NCBI GenBank assembly: GCA_031402355.1
Contig: JANNSG010000190.1
Coordinates: 1-22,974, forward strand
Source: JACMNW01 sp031402355
GTDB taxonomy: Bacteria > Pseudomonadota > Alphaproteobacteria > Rhodobacterales > Rhodobacteraceae
DNA: 22,974 nt
Direction of reading: 5' to 3'
Each line of letters opens with the position of its first letter. Within the stretch, counting starts at the first letter, position 1. Below, piece after piece: positions 7,275-15,468 of the stretch. The position numbers and the translations under genes were made by a program. Under the pieces are notes generated by a model. The model had not been told where the DNA came from. It did not search any database and saw nothing but the letters and a program-made list of their open reading frames with translations.

Positions 7275-9611
7275 CTATACCTGTCCTCCGGCTGTGTCCT
7301 GGCGCGCCGTCATGCTGCCACGGCCGGGGCGCGGACGCGCTGGCCGGGTGGCCCGGGGCAGACGAATAACCGCCATTGCCCCGGCATGGGTGTTGCCATC
7401 AAATATGGGCGCATCAACGAGCGTCAATGTCCCGCCATGTTCTTCTATGATTTTCTTCACGATGGGCAGGCCAAGGCCCGTCCCCTTTTCGCGGGTCGTT
7501 ACATAGGGCTCAAACAGGCGGGCCCTGTCTTCGGGCAGACCAATCCCGTTGTCTGCAATTTCGATCAAAGCATCCGTTTCCGTCACCGCCATGGAAATGC
7601 GGATTTCCGCTACTGCCTTTGGCTCAATTCCCTTTTCCTGTCTGGTTTCAATTGCTTCACCCGCATTCTTGATCAGGTTTGTCAAAGCCTGCGAGATCAT
7701 GGTGGCATCCAGTTCAAGCACCAAAGGTTCGGACAACAGGCGGGTCACAAAGCGCACGCCGGGTTGTCCGGTTTCCTGCAGAATCGCAGCATCACGTACC
7801 AGCAGGGTCAGGTCTTGCTCGCGGCGATCCGGCTCTGGCATCCGGGCGAATTTTGAAAACTCGTCAACTATGCGGCGCAAGTCATTGGTTTGGCGAATAA
7901 TAACGTCGGCATACTGCGCAAGATCATCGGCCTGATCGCCAACCAGCGGGCGGAATTTACGCTTGATCCGTTCTGCGGAAAGCTGAATGGGCGTCAGAGG
8001 GTTCTTGATTTCATGTGCGATGCGCCGGGCCACATCGCCCCAGGCCGCCATCCGTTGGGCCGAAACAAGCTGCGTCACATCGTCAAAGGCCACAACGTAG
8101 CCCTCCAATCGACCGGTCTCATTCGTGCGTACCGCCATGCGGACCAGAAGGCTTTCCAGATAGCCCTTCCGCGCGAGGCGCACTTCATCTTGCACTGCAG
8201 CGCCTGAGCCTTCGCGCAACCTGGCAAAGAGATCAGCAAATTCCGGAACCGCCAGATCAAGCGCCAGATCCGTGGCACCGTCTGCCACATCCAGCAGCCG
8301 CTCTGCTGCACGGTTGACAAAGGCCACCTTGCCCTGCGCATCCAGTCCGATCACCCCGGCGGTGACTGACGACAGAACGGAATCGAACAAGCGTCTGCGC
8401 CGCTCGGTCTGGCTGTGGCCCTCGACAAGGGCTTCGCGCTGACCCTTAAGCTGGCGTGTCATTTGGTTGAAGATGCGCCCCAGCATGGCAATTTCATCAT
8501 CACCATCTTCTTCTTGAACGGTCACATCCAGATCGCCATTGCCGACCCGCTGCGCCGCCCCGGTCAGGCGACCGACCGGCTGGGCCAGACGTTCAGCAAA
8601 CCACAGGCCAAGCCAGACCGCCGCCAGGATCAAAATCAGCGCAAATCCCAGATAAAGCAGTGCAAATTCGAACAACAACTTGCCCCGTTCGGCCTCTAGC
8701 TGTTCGTAAAGCCGCACCGTTTCCTGGGTTTCATCCAGAAGGCCCAATATCTTGCCGTCCACATTGCGTGATATGTAAAGATATCGGTCGGCAAACGCCT
8801 CTAGATGGACAAGGGCGCGAAATTCATCATTTGCCCCGTCTTGTATGATCACGGTTTCGCCGGATTTCGCGCGCGCAATTTCATCGGCAGATGGTTTTTC
8901 AAAATCAAAAAGATAGGACTTTTCTCCGCGCGTTTTCAGGGTGCCCGTGCCGTCGATCAGAAATGCCTCGCGAAGGCCGCGTTGAATAGCGTCCTGGCCC
9001 TGCGTCAAGACCGGACGCAATTGATCATCGCGCAGGAAGAACGTGGATTGCTTGGCGACATTCAGATAGCCCGCCAGACTGTTGGCATCTTCGGTCAGAT
9101 CCTGACGATGCTCGCCCTCATAGGCTTCGGCTGCCGAAAGGGAGTTGCCGACAACTTGCCGGACACGGTCGGAAAACCACCCCTCCAGCCCCACATTCAC
9201 CGTCAGCACCGCGAAGACAGCCACAAGAACGGTCGGGATCAGTGCAATCAGCGCAAACACACCCGAAAGCCGAAGATGCAGACGCGAGCCGACCGACTGG
9301 CTTCGCCGGTCTGCTGCCATCCGGGCCAGCCGCTGCAGCACAAGGGCTGCCACGACCAGAATATAGACAAGGTCGGCAAGCAGCACCAATCGCAAGGCGG
9401 GCGAACTTGCCCCCTGGCTGAACGGCCCCAGCGTCAGGAAAGTCGCCACTGCCAGAACCGGGCCAAGAACGACCAGTCCCAAGGTCATGGCGGTTTGCAC
9501 CCGGCGCAAGCGTCGCAAGCGGGCAAGCTTGATCCAAGTGTCGCGACGCGCTGCCCTTTGCACGAAATCCAGCCCCCAATCGCTAACGCGGCAGGCTACA
9601 CGCCAAGCCAC
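7275..9611 (-). CDS. ntrY: Membrane sensor histidine kinase NtrY
   Basis: NtrY is the integral-membrane kinase for NtrX. Numbered from the GTG at 9611 (778 residues), it has hydrophobic segments near 42-63, 73-93, 115-138 and 312-337, with a periplasmic stretch of roughly 170 residues between the last two. A HAMP linker (338-391), a PAS domain (407-520), HisKA with H533 in AHEIKNPLTP, and a HATPase domain with N645/N649, DNGIG (687-691) and GTGLGLP (710-716) follow. The start is uncertain. No ATG lies between the ntrC stop and the first membrane segment, and the open frame's upstream ATG at 9758 is inside ntrC. GTG at 9563 is an alternative. Confidence 0.93.
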   Translation of the reverse strand: MAWRVACRVSDWGLDFVQRAARRDTWIKLARLRRLRRVQTAMTLGLVVLGPVLAVATFLTLGPFSQGASSPALRLVLLADLVYILVVAALVLQRLARMAADRRSQSVGSRLHLRLSGVFALIALIPTVLVAVFAVLTVNVGLEGWFSDRVRQVVGNSLSAAEAYEGEHRQDLTEDANSLAGYLNVAKQSTFFLRDDQLRPVLTQGQDAIQRGLREAFLIDGTGTLKTRGEKSYLFDFEKPSADEIARAKSGETVIIQDGANDEFRALVHLEAFADRYLYISRNVDGKILGLLDETQETVRLYEQLEAERGKLLFEFALLYLGFALILILAAVWLGLWFAERLAQPVGRLTGAAQRVGNGDLDVTVQEEDGDDEIAMLGRIFNQMTRQLKGQREALVEGHSQTERRRRLFDSVLSSVTAGVIGLDAQGKVAFVNRAAERLLDVADGATDLALDLAVPEFADLFARLREGSGAAVQDEVRLARKGYLESLLVRMAVRTNETGRLEGYVVAFDDVTQLVSAQRMAAWGDVARRIAHEIKNPLTPIQLSAERIKRKFRPLVGDQADDLAQYADVIIRQTNDLRRIVDEFSKFARMPEPDRREQDLTLLVRDAAILQETGQPGVRFVTRLLSEPLVLELDATMISQALTNLIKNAGEAIETRQEKGIEPKAVAEIRISMAVTETDALIEIADNGIGLPEDRARLFEPYVTTREKGTGLGLPIVKKIIEEHGGTLTLVDAPIFDGNTHAGAMAVIRLPRATRPARPRPGRGSMTARQDTAGGQV

Positions 9612-9664
9612 ATCTTGTATGCCTACCGCAAATATACCCGGAAGACACGCTTGATGTTGCGGTT

Positions 9665-11029
9665 TTACATCAGTTTGCGGCGCCGTGTCACGCGAATATC
9701 CAGCTCGGTGATCTTCTTGCGCAAAGTATTGCGATTGATGCCCAGCAGATCGGCACATTTCGCCTGATTTCCTGCGGTTGCGTCCAATGCGATTTCGATC
9801 AAGGGCAATTCCACCTCTCGCAGGATCCTGTTGTACACTCCGCCCGGTGGCAAAGATCCGCCGTGCAGATCGAAATATCGTTTCAGATGCCGCGCAACCG
9901 AAGCTGACAGTTTTTCACCCTCGCCACCGCCGCGAAGGGGTTCCATCGCCGGCTGGTTGCCAAGCACTGCGTCCACTTCGGCGCGGGTAATTTCAGCCTC
10001 CGATGATGTCACCGATAGCCGCCGCAGCGTGTTTTCCAATTGCCGCACATTGCCCGGCCAGGAATAAGCCCGCACCAGATCCGCCGCATCTTTTGACAAA
10101 TGTCGGAGTGTGCCCAGATCACGTTCGCCACGCGCCAGAAAGTGATCGGCCAGCAGGGGAATGTCGTCCACCCGTTCGCGCAAGGCCGGTACCTGCAGGG
10201 TGACCCCCCCCAGCCGATAGTAAAGATCCTGCCGGAACTGCCCCGCCTCCATCCGCAGGGTCAGGTCGGTCTGGCTGGTGGCCATGATCCGCGGGGCGGT
10301 CTCACTGAGCATATCCAGCATCCGGACAATGCGTGCCTGCGCGTCGGCATCGTAGTCGGCAACCTCATCGAAAACCAACGACCCGCCGCGTGCGCGCTGC
10401 AACAAGGACGCAGGGCCATCTATGCCAACCAGATCAGCCGTCTGCACAACCACGAATGGCTGCGATCTGCGGTCCGAGAAATCGTGGATGGCCCGCGCGA
10501 TCAGCGATTTTCCGGTGCCGGATTCGCCCGTGATCAGGACCGAAAGATCAGCGTTCATCACCCGGGCAACCAGCCGGTAAAGGGCCTGCATCCCGGTCGT
10601 GCGCCCTACCAGAGGCAGATCTGCCCCCGGGTCGCGCTGGACTGCCGGTTTGGCGACATGACGGCGCTTCTGGTCCAGCGCCCGAGCGGACCGTTTCATC
10701 AGGTCGGGCAGATCGAAGGGCTTTGGCAAATAATCATAGGCCTCGGCCTCGGCGGCCTGTACGGCCGTCATGATGGTATTTTGCGCCGAGATGACGATGA
10801 CAGGAAGACCGGGGCGCAGCTTTGAAATACGTGGCAAAGTTTCCAGCCCATTGCCATCGGGCATGATCACATCGGTGATCACGAGGTCGCCCTTGCCCTC
10901 CTCGACCCAACGCATCAATGTCATCAGGCTGGACGTCGCATGTACTTTGCATCCTGCCCGGGTCAGCGCTTGGGTCAACACCGTGCGAATGGTGCGGTCG
11001 TCATCAGCCACCAATACCGTGCCATCCAT
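9665..11029 (-). CDS. ntrC: Nitrogen response regulator NtrC, lacking GAFTGA
   Basis: NtrC is the transcription activator phosphorylated by NtrB under nitrogen limitation. The 454 residues hold a receiver domain with phosphoacceptor D53, an AAA+ domain with Walker A GESGTGKS (168-175), Walker B SLVFDEVAD (217-225) and arginine residues near 266-272, then a helix-turn-helix (about 417-443, NQAKCADLLGINRNTLRKK). Compared with enteric NtrC, the stretch between Walker A and Walker B is shortened: VGIDGPASLLQRARGG stands where the ELFGHEKGAFTGA region should be. Rhodobacter capsulatus NtrC is known to lack this loop and to activate sigma70 polymerase, so the same is inferred here. Its ATG overlaps the ntrB stop by one base (TGATG). 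Confidence 0.96.
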   Translation of the reverse strand: MDGTVLVADDDRTIRTVLTQALTRAGCKVHATSSLMTLMRWVEEGKGDLVITDVIMPDGNGLETLPRISKLRPGLPVIVISAQNTIMTAVQAAEAEAYDYLPKPFDLPDLMKRSARALDQKRRHVAKPAVQRDPGADLPLVGRTTGMQALYRLVARVMNADLSVLITGESGTGKSLIARAIHDFSDRRSQPFVVVQTADLVGIDGPASLLQRARGGSLVFDEVADYDADAQARIVRMLDMLSETAPRIMATSQTDLTLRMEAGQFRQDLYYRLGGVTLQVPALRERVDDIPLLADHFLARGERDLGTLRHLSKDAADLVRAYSWPGNVRQLENTLRRLSVTSSEAEITRAEVDAVLGNQPAMEPLRGGGEGEKLSASVARHLKRYFDLHGGSLPPGGVYNRILREVELPLIEIALDATAGNQAKCADLLGINRNTLRKKITELDIRVTRRRKLM

Positions 11030-12159
11030 CAGTTTACGTCCTTTTGTGATTTAGCCACTGGCAGCGACACGCGGAATGCAGTGCGACCCGGGGCCGATTC
11101 GACCGAAATCCAGCCTTCGTGATCGGCGATGATCTTGGACACCAATGCCAGACCCAGCCCGGTGCCATTTTCCCGCCCCGAGACGAAGGGCTCAAAGATA
11201 TCTGCCGCGATCTCGGGCTTTATTCCCGGTCCATCGTCTATGATTTCGATCTGCAATGGCACCGCCCGACCCGGCCCCACTTTCTGGCGCAGCCGCAAGG
11301 ATCGGTCGTAAAACGTATGCAGGCGGATGTTGCCACCGGTGTTGCCGGCTGCCTCGACGGCATTCTTGATCAGGTTCAAGAACACTTGCACCAACTGATC
11401 GGGATCAGCAAACGTCGGCGGCAATGACGGATCGTAATCTTCGATGATCGTCATGTTGACACCGTAGCCGACCAGCGCCGACCGTCTGGCCCGGTCCAAC
11501 GCATCGTGGATATTGACCACCCGACGATCCGGCGCACGCAAATTGCCGAATTGCTCGACCTGCTCCAGCAGCTTCACGATGCGGCGGGTTTCCTCGACGA
11601 TAAGGTCGGTCATTTCGCGGTCTTCTGCCGACAACCCCATCGACAACAGTTGCGCGGCGCCGGAAATACCCGCCAGCGGGTTCTTGATTTCATGCGCCAG
11701 CATTTCCGCCATGCCAATCGCCGATCGTGCCGACGATTTGGCATTCATCGACCGTCCCAGCCGATCGGCGATCTCGCGCGGGGAAACGAGCAGCATCGCA
11801 ATCCCCGGACTGTCCAGCATAGGTGCAATCTGCACGTTGCATTGCATTGGTGCACGTTCGCCGCTGGTCACATCGACATCATTGATGAACAAGGCAGACT
11901 GGTTGGCACGCACCCGCGAAAAGGCCTCTTCCATCGGCGCGTCGATATGCAGCCGGTCAAGGGCAGGTTGGCCGCGCAGCGTCTTGGCCGATGCATTCAG
12001 AAAAATCTCTGCCGCCGGATTGGCCTCTAGAATTCTGCCCTCAAAATCCACCAGAACTGCGGGCAACGGCAGTGAGGCCCAGATCACCCCGGTCACAGGG
12101 GTGTATTTGGACGCCAGATTAGGTTGCAGCACGGGATCAGGCCCGGGATCATGTGTCAT
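11029..12159 (-). CDS. ntrB: Nitrogen sensor kinase NtrB
   Basis: NtrB (GlnL) is the soluble histidine kinase/phosphatase that controls NtrC and in this group is itself governed by PII protein. The 376 residues have no membrane segment. They comprise an N-terminal PAS domain (about 25-130), HisKA with H156 in LAHEIKNPLAG, and HATPase motifs NLIKNAVEA (262-270), DDGPGIK and GTGLGLALV (332-340). The start overlaps the dusB stop by 4 bases (ATGA) and the end overlaps the ntrC start, so dusB-ntrB-ntrC is one tightly coupled unit. Confidence 0.96.
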   Translation of the reverse strand: MTHDPGPDPVLQPNLASKYTPVTGVIWASLPLPAVLVDFEGRILEANPAAEIFLNASAKTLRGQPALDRLHIDAPMEEAFSRVRANQSALFINDVDVTSGERAPMQCNVQIAPMLDSPGIAMLLVSPREIADRLGRSMNAKSSARSAIGMAEMLAHEIKNPLAGISGAAQLLSMGLSAEDREMTDLIVEETRRIVKLLEQVEQFGNLRAPDRRVVNIHDALDRARRSALVGYGVNMTIIEDYDPSLPPTFADPDQLVQVFLNLIKNAVEAAGNTGGNIRLHTFYDRSLRLRQKVGPGRAVPLQIEIIDDGPGIKPEIAADIFEPFVSGRENGTGLGLALVSKIIADHEGWISVESAPGRTAFRVSLPVAKSQKDVN

Positions 12160-13160
12160 GCAGCAACCCTGTCCACGGATCCAAAGGCAATCCGCAAGGC
12201 CGCAATCGTGGTGTCAGGCGTAGCCGCCGCCATAACCGCAGCGCGCTGGCCGGTCAGGCCCGCCTCTTCAAGATACCAGCCGAGGTGCTTGCGGGCGACC
12301 CTAAGCCCAAGGTCTACGCCGTAAAATGCCAACATGTCCTCATAATGCCCGATCACCAGATCACCCAAAGCCGCGCCTTGCGGCACATTGGGGGCGGGCG
12401 TGCCATACACCGCCGCCGCGATCTGGGCCAGCAGCCAGGGTGCGCCTTGCGCCCCGCGTCCGATCATCACCCCATCCGCGCCTGACGCCGCGAGGGCGGC
12501 CCGTGCTGATGCGGCATCCACAATATCGCCATTGGCGATGATCGGGATGCGCACCGCCTGCTTGACCGCCCGAATGGCGTGCCAGTCGGCAGCCCCGGTA
12601 TAGAACTGGCACCTAGTGCGGCCATGAATGGTGATCATCGCGATGCCCGCAGCTTCTGCCCGTTTGGCCAATTCGGGCGCGTTCAGGGCGGCATCATCCC
12701 AGCCGAGCCGTGTCTTCAGCGTAACCGGCACTTTGACCGCACCCACCACCGCCTCGATCAGCGCCAATGCATGATCCAGATCGCGCATCAGCGCGGAACC
12801 GCAATACCCGTTGGTCACTTTCTTGGCCGGACAGCCCATATTGATGTCGATGACCCGGGCACCCTGCGCTTCGACAAGGCGCGCGGCCTCAGCCATCCAA
12901 TAGGCGTCGCGCCCGGCCAGTTGTACCGAGGTGGCCGCCTCGCCAAGGCCTAGGTCAGCCCGGGCCCGCGCTTGCGGCTTGGCCTGCACCACCTCCTGGC
13001 TTGCCACCATTTCGCTGATCACCAGCCCGGCCCCAAAGCGGCTGACCAATCTGCGAAACGGCAAATCGGTAATGCCCGCCAACGGGGCCAAAAGTACCGG
13101 CGGATTCAGCGCCAGGTCGCCAATCCAAAGTCCTGAGGGGTGTGGTTTTTCGTGTTTCAC
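12156..13160 (-). CDS. dusB: tRNA-dihydrouridine synthase DusB (NifR3)
   Basis: This flavoenzyme reduces specific uridines in the tRNA D-loop. The 334 residues carry PVLLAPLAGITDLPFRR at the N-terminus, the catalytic-cysteine motif NMGCPAKKV (C110), and FMN-binding TIHGRT, IIANGDI and GRGAQGAPW segments. In Rhodobacter the gene was named nifR3 because it is first in the ntrBC operon, as here. The start is GTG at 13160. It opens the long minus-strand block and diverges from ispDF. Confidence 0.95.
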   Translation of the reverse strand: MKHEKPHPSGLWIGDLALNPPVLLAPLAGITDLPFRRLVSRFGAGLVISEMVASQEVVQAKPQARARADLGLGEAATSVQLAGRDAYWMAEAARLVEAQGARVIDINMGCPAKKVTNGYCGSALMRDLDHALALIEAVVGAVKVPVTLKTRLGWDDAALNAPELAKRAEAAGIAMITIHGRTRCQFYTGAADWHAIRAVKQAVRIPIIANGDIVDAASARAALAASGADGVMIGRGAQGAPWLLAQIAAAVYGTPAPNVPQGAALGDLVIGHYEDMLAFYGVDLGLRVARKHLGWYLEEAGLTGQRAAVMAAATPDTTIAALRIAFGSVDRVAA

Positions 13161-13326
13161 AGCTTCGAATTACCAATTTCGGGCCCAAATAACAATTCAA
13201 CTGCGCCAACTTTCGTCTGAAAAACAGGCGTTGCACAAATTTTATGCGTTCAACGACTATTCGGCGTTCAGATTGCCATCGCCGAAAGCCTGTCTTACCA
13301 CTGTTCAGGCAATACCGAGGTCAAAC
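13161..13326. promoter_or_regulatory. Divergent promoter region between dusB-ntrBC and ispDF
   Basis: These 166 AT-richer bases must hold the promoters for both divergent operons. An imperfect palindrome GCACAAATTTTATGC (13233-13247, six of seven pairs) lies in the middle. In the ispDF direction TTGCAC (13231-13236) could be a -35 box with GACTAT (13255-13260) as a weak -10, 18 bases apart. GAGG seven bases before the ispDF GTG is a good ribosome binding site. The promoter boxes are inferred from consensus matching only. Confidence 0.4.
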
Positions 13327-14475
13327 GTGACAACAGCAGCAATCATCGTCGCCGCAGGGCGCGGCACACGCGCAGGCGGCGATCTGCCCAAACAATGGCA
13401 GATGCTGGCAGGGCAACCGATGCTGGCACACAGCATTGCTGCTTTTGCCGGGTTGGTAGACCAGATCGTTTTGGTGATCCACCCCGATGATCATCCCCGC
13501 GCAGCCCGGCTCGGCACGGGACTTTGCCTGGTTGACGGGGGTACTACCCGCGATCTTTCGGTGCGCAACGCGCTGGAGCAGTTGGCCGGATCGGATGTCA
13601 CGCGGGTCTTGATCCACGATGGCGCCCGCCCTTTGATAACCGCTGACCTGATCCGCCGACTGCTGGGCGCGCTTGATCATCATCCGGGCGCCGTCCCTGC
13701 CCTGCCGATTGCAGATGCGCTTTGGCATGGCGAGAATGGCCTTGTGGGCAGCAACCAGAACCGCGATGGCCTGTACCGCGCCCAAACGCCACAGGCGTTT
13801 CATTTCGACGCCATCCTTGCTGCGCACCGCGCCCATTCGGGACCCGCCGCTGATGATGTCGCCGTAGCGCGCGCGCAGGGGCTTCAGGTTGCCTTCGTCG
13901 ATGGGGATGACGATAACCTCAAGGTGACCTTTCCCGCCGATCTTGACCGCGCCTCCCGCATTCTTGCTGCACGCACCCAAAAGGACGACCCCCGAATGGA
14001 TATCCGGCTTGGCAATGGTTTTGATGTGCACGCCTTCTGCCCCGGCGACCACCTTTGGCTTTGCGGGGTGCAGATTGCGCATACCAAGGCATTGCTGGGC
14101 CATTCCGACGCCGATGTCGGCATGCATGCCTTGACCGATGCGATTTATGGCGCGCTGGCAGCGGGTGATATTGGCCGCCATTTCCCACCCTCTGATCCAA
14201 AATGGAAGGGTGCTGCTTCGGATATCTTTCTGGCACACGCCATGGCCATGGTCCGTGATCAGGGCTTTCGCCTTGCCAATGCTGATGTGACGCTGATTTG
14301 CGAACAACCGAAAATCGGGCCTCATGCCGCCGCCATGCAGGCAGCCCTGGCCCGGATCATGGCGATTGATCCGGCCCGGATCAGCGTCAAGGCCACGACA
14401 TCCGAACAACTTGGCTTTACCGGCCGTGAGGAAGGCATCGCGGCCCTCGCCACAGCTGCATTGGTGGCCGGATGA
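13327..14475 (+). CDS. ispDF: Bifunctional IspD/IspF, MEP pathway
   Basis: The fused enzyme carries out two non-consecutive steps of the methylerythritol phosphate route to isoprenoids: CTP-dependent cytidylylation (IspD) and cyclisation to MEcPP (IspF). Of 382 residues, the first about 220 are IspD (AAIIVAAGRGTRAGG for nucleotide binding, HDGARP 98-103, FPADLDRA). From M224 onward is IspF (metal-binding FDVHAF with D233 and H235, GHSDADVGMHALTDA, TSEQLGFTGREEG). The start is GTG at 13327, supported by a GAGG box and by beginning exactly at the IspD fold; the frame stays open farther upstream, but into dusB. The C-terminus overlaps pgpA by 4 bases. Confidence 0.95.
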   Translation: MTTAAIIVAAGRGTRAGGDLPKQWQMLAGQPMLAHSIAAFAGLVDQIVLVIHPDDHPRAARLGTGLCLVDGGTTRDLSVRNALEQLAGSDVTRVLIHDGARPLITADLIRRLLGALDHHPGAVPALPIADALWHGENGLVGSNQNRDGLYRAQTPQAFHFDAILAAHRAHSGPAADDVAVARAQGLQVAFVDGDDDNLKVTFPADLDRASRILAARTQKDDPRMDIRLGNGFDVHAFCPGDHLWLCGVQIAHTKALLGHSDADVGMHALTDAIYGALAAGDIGRHFPPSDPKWKGAASDIFLAHAMAMVRDQGFRLANADVTLICEQPKIGPHAAAMQAALARIMAIDPARISVKATTSEQLGFTGREEGIAALATAALVAG

Positions 14476-14969
14476 GCCGCCTGATCGTCACCGTCTTCGG
14501 CCTTGGCCAGATCGGTTTCGCGCCCGGTACATGGGCTTCGGCCGTTGCTGTGATTCTGGGCCTGCAGATCGACCGGCATCTTGGCTTTCCGGTATTGGTG
14601 ATCGCCACAGTTATCGCCACAGCGGCAGGGTTTTGGGCCTGCCGGCGCGAGCTGGCGAACCGCCCCGGTGAAGACCCATCTGAATTCGTGATCGACGAAG
14701 TTGCAGGCCAATGGTTGGCCTTGCTGTTTCCGGCGGCAGCCTTCTGGGCACGCGGTACCGAGGATTGGGCAATAGATGCCTATCCCGGCTGGATTGCGGC
14801 CTTTTTGTTCTTTCGGCTGTTCGACATCTGGAAACCCTGGCTCGTGGGTCGCGCCGACCGCCGCCACGACGCGGCAGGCGTCATGCTGGATGATCTTTGG
14901 GCGGGGCTTTTCGCCGGCATTGCCACGCTTGTTGCGGGCATTCTTTATCATATACCCTTGATGCAATGA
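14472..14969 (+). CDS. pgpA: Phosphatidylglycerophosphatase A
   Basis: PgpA removes phosphate from phosphatidylglycerophosphate to give phosphatidylglycerol at the inner membrane. The 165 residues have GQIGFAPGTWAS near the N-terminus, the metal-binding DPSEFVIDEVAGQ (68-80), RLFDIWKPW, and DRRHDAAGVMLDDLWAG (129-145), separated by hydrophobic helices. All are family hallmarks. It starts in the ATGA overlap with ispDF and ends in an ATGA overlap with the next gene, so the trio is probably one operon. Confidence 0.95.
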   Translation: MSRLIVTVFGLGQIGFAPGTWASAVAVILGLQIDRHLGFPVLVIATVIATAAGFWACRRELANRPGEDPSEFVIDEVAGQWLALLFPAAAFWARGTEDWAIDAYPGWIAAFLFFRLFDIWKPWLVGRADRRHDAAGVMLDDLWAGLFAGIATLVAGILYHIPLMQ

Positions 14970-15454
14970 CGGCAGCTGACATCCTTGTTGCCGCCCGGGC
15001 ACGCGGCATCCGCATCGCCACCGCTGAAAGTTGCACAGGTGGCATGATTGCCGCAGCCCTGACAGATATTCCCGGGTCATCGGATGTGTTTGATCGCGGC
15101 TTTGTCACCTATTCCAACGACGCAAAGGTCGCGATGGTCGGGGTACAAGCGGCCACTCTGGCAGCGTTTGGGGCCGTTTCGGAACAGATCGCGGCCGAAA
15201 TGGCCGAAGGCGCGCTGACAGGTGCCCATGCGTCCCTTGCGGTCGCAGTCACCGGCATTGCAGGCCCCGGCGGATCAGAGTTCAAACCCGAAGGCCGGGT
15301 TTGCTTTGGCCTGGCGCAGCACGGCCATACGACCCTGACGCAGACCGTGGACTTTGGCCCGCTTGGCCGTGCTGCGGTTCGCACAGCCGCAACTGAATTC
15401 GCGCTTGGTCTACTGGCCGGGGCGGTATCACCTCCCGTAACCACGGCCCTATAA
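14966..15454 (+). CDS. pncC: CinA C-terminal domain protein, NMN deamidase (PncC type)
   Basis: The product is the stand-alone C-terminal domain of CinA. In other bacteria this domain deamidates nicotinamide mononucleotide for NAD recycling. Its 162 residues contain ESCTGG (21-26), FVTYSN (46-51) and the signature TGIAGPGG (96-103). The N-terminal MoCF-like CinA domain is absent, as is normal for PncC and most alphaproteobacterial homologues. The start at 14966 was chosen because it begins the conserved domain and overlaps the pgpA stop by 4 bases. The gene ends 14 bases before the convergent esterase stop. Confidence 0.92.
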   Translation: MTAADILVAARARGIRIATAESCTGGMIAAALTDIPGSSDVFDRGFVTYSNDAKVAMVGVQAATLAAFGAVSEQIAAEMAEGALTGAHASLAVAVTGIAGPGGSEFKPEGRVCFGLAQHGHTTLTQTVDFGPLGRAAVRTAATEFALGLLAGAVSPPVTTAL

Positions 15455-15468
15455 ACGGTCGTGCCTGA

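Noticed and set aside
6501..7856. Long open frame of 451 codons on the plus strand opposite ntrX/ntrY
   Set aside because: It spans two genes with strong family motifs on the other strand, has no recognisable domain, and is a typical GC-rich shadow frame.
8805..9767. Plus-strand open frame of 320 codons opposite ntrY
   Set aside because: Gln/Arg/His-rich composition typical of antisense translation; ntrY motifs on the other strand are convincing.
12931..13326. N-terminal extension of ispDF (longer open frame)
   Set aside because: The extension overlaps dusB and the divergent promoter and does not resemble IspD; the GTG at 13327 has a good ribosome binding site.
13321..14409. Minus-strand open frame of 362 codons opposite ispDF
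   Set aside because: Mirror of the ispDF coding frame; no family features and it ends in a Cys-rich tail from antisense codons.
14322..15080. Minus-strand open frame of 252 codons opposite ispDF, pgpA and pncC
   Set aside because: Crosses three real genes and shows no conserved motif.
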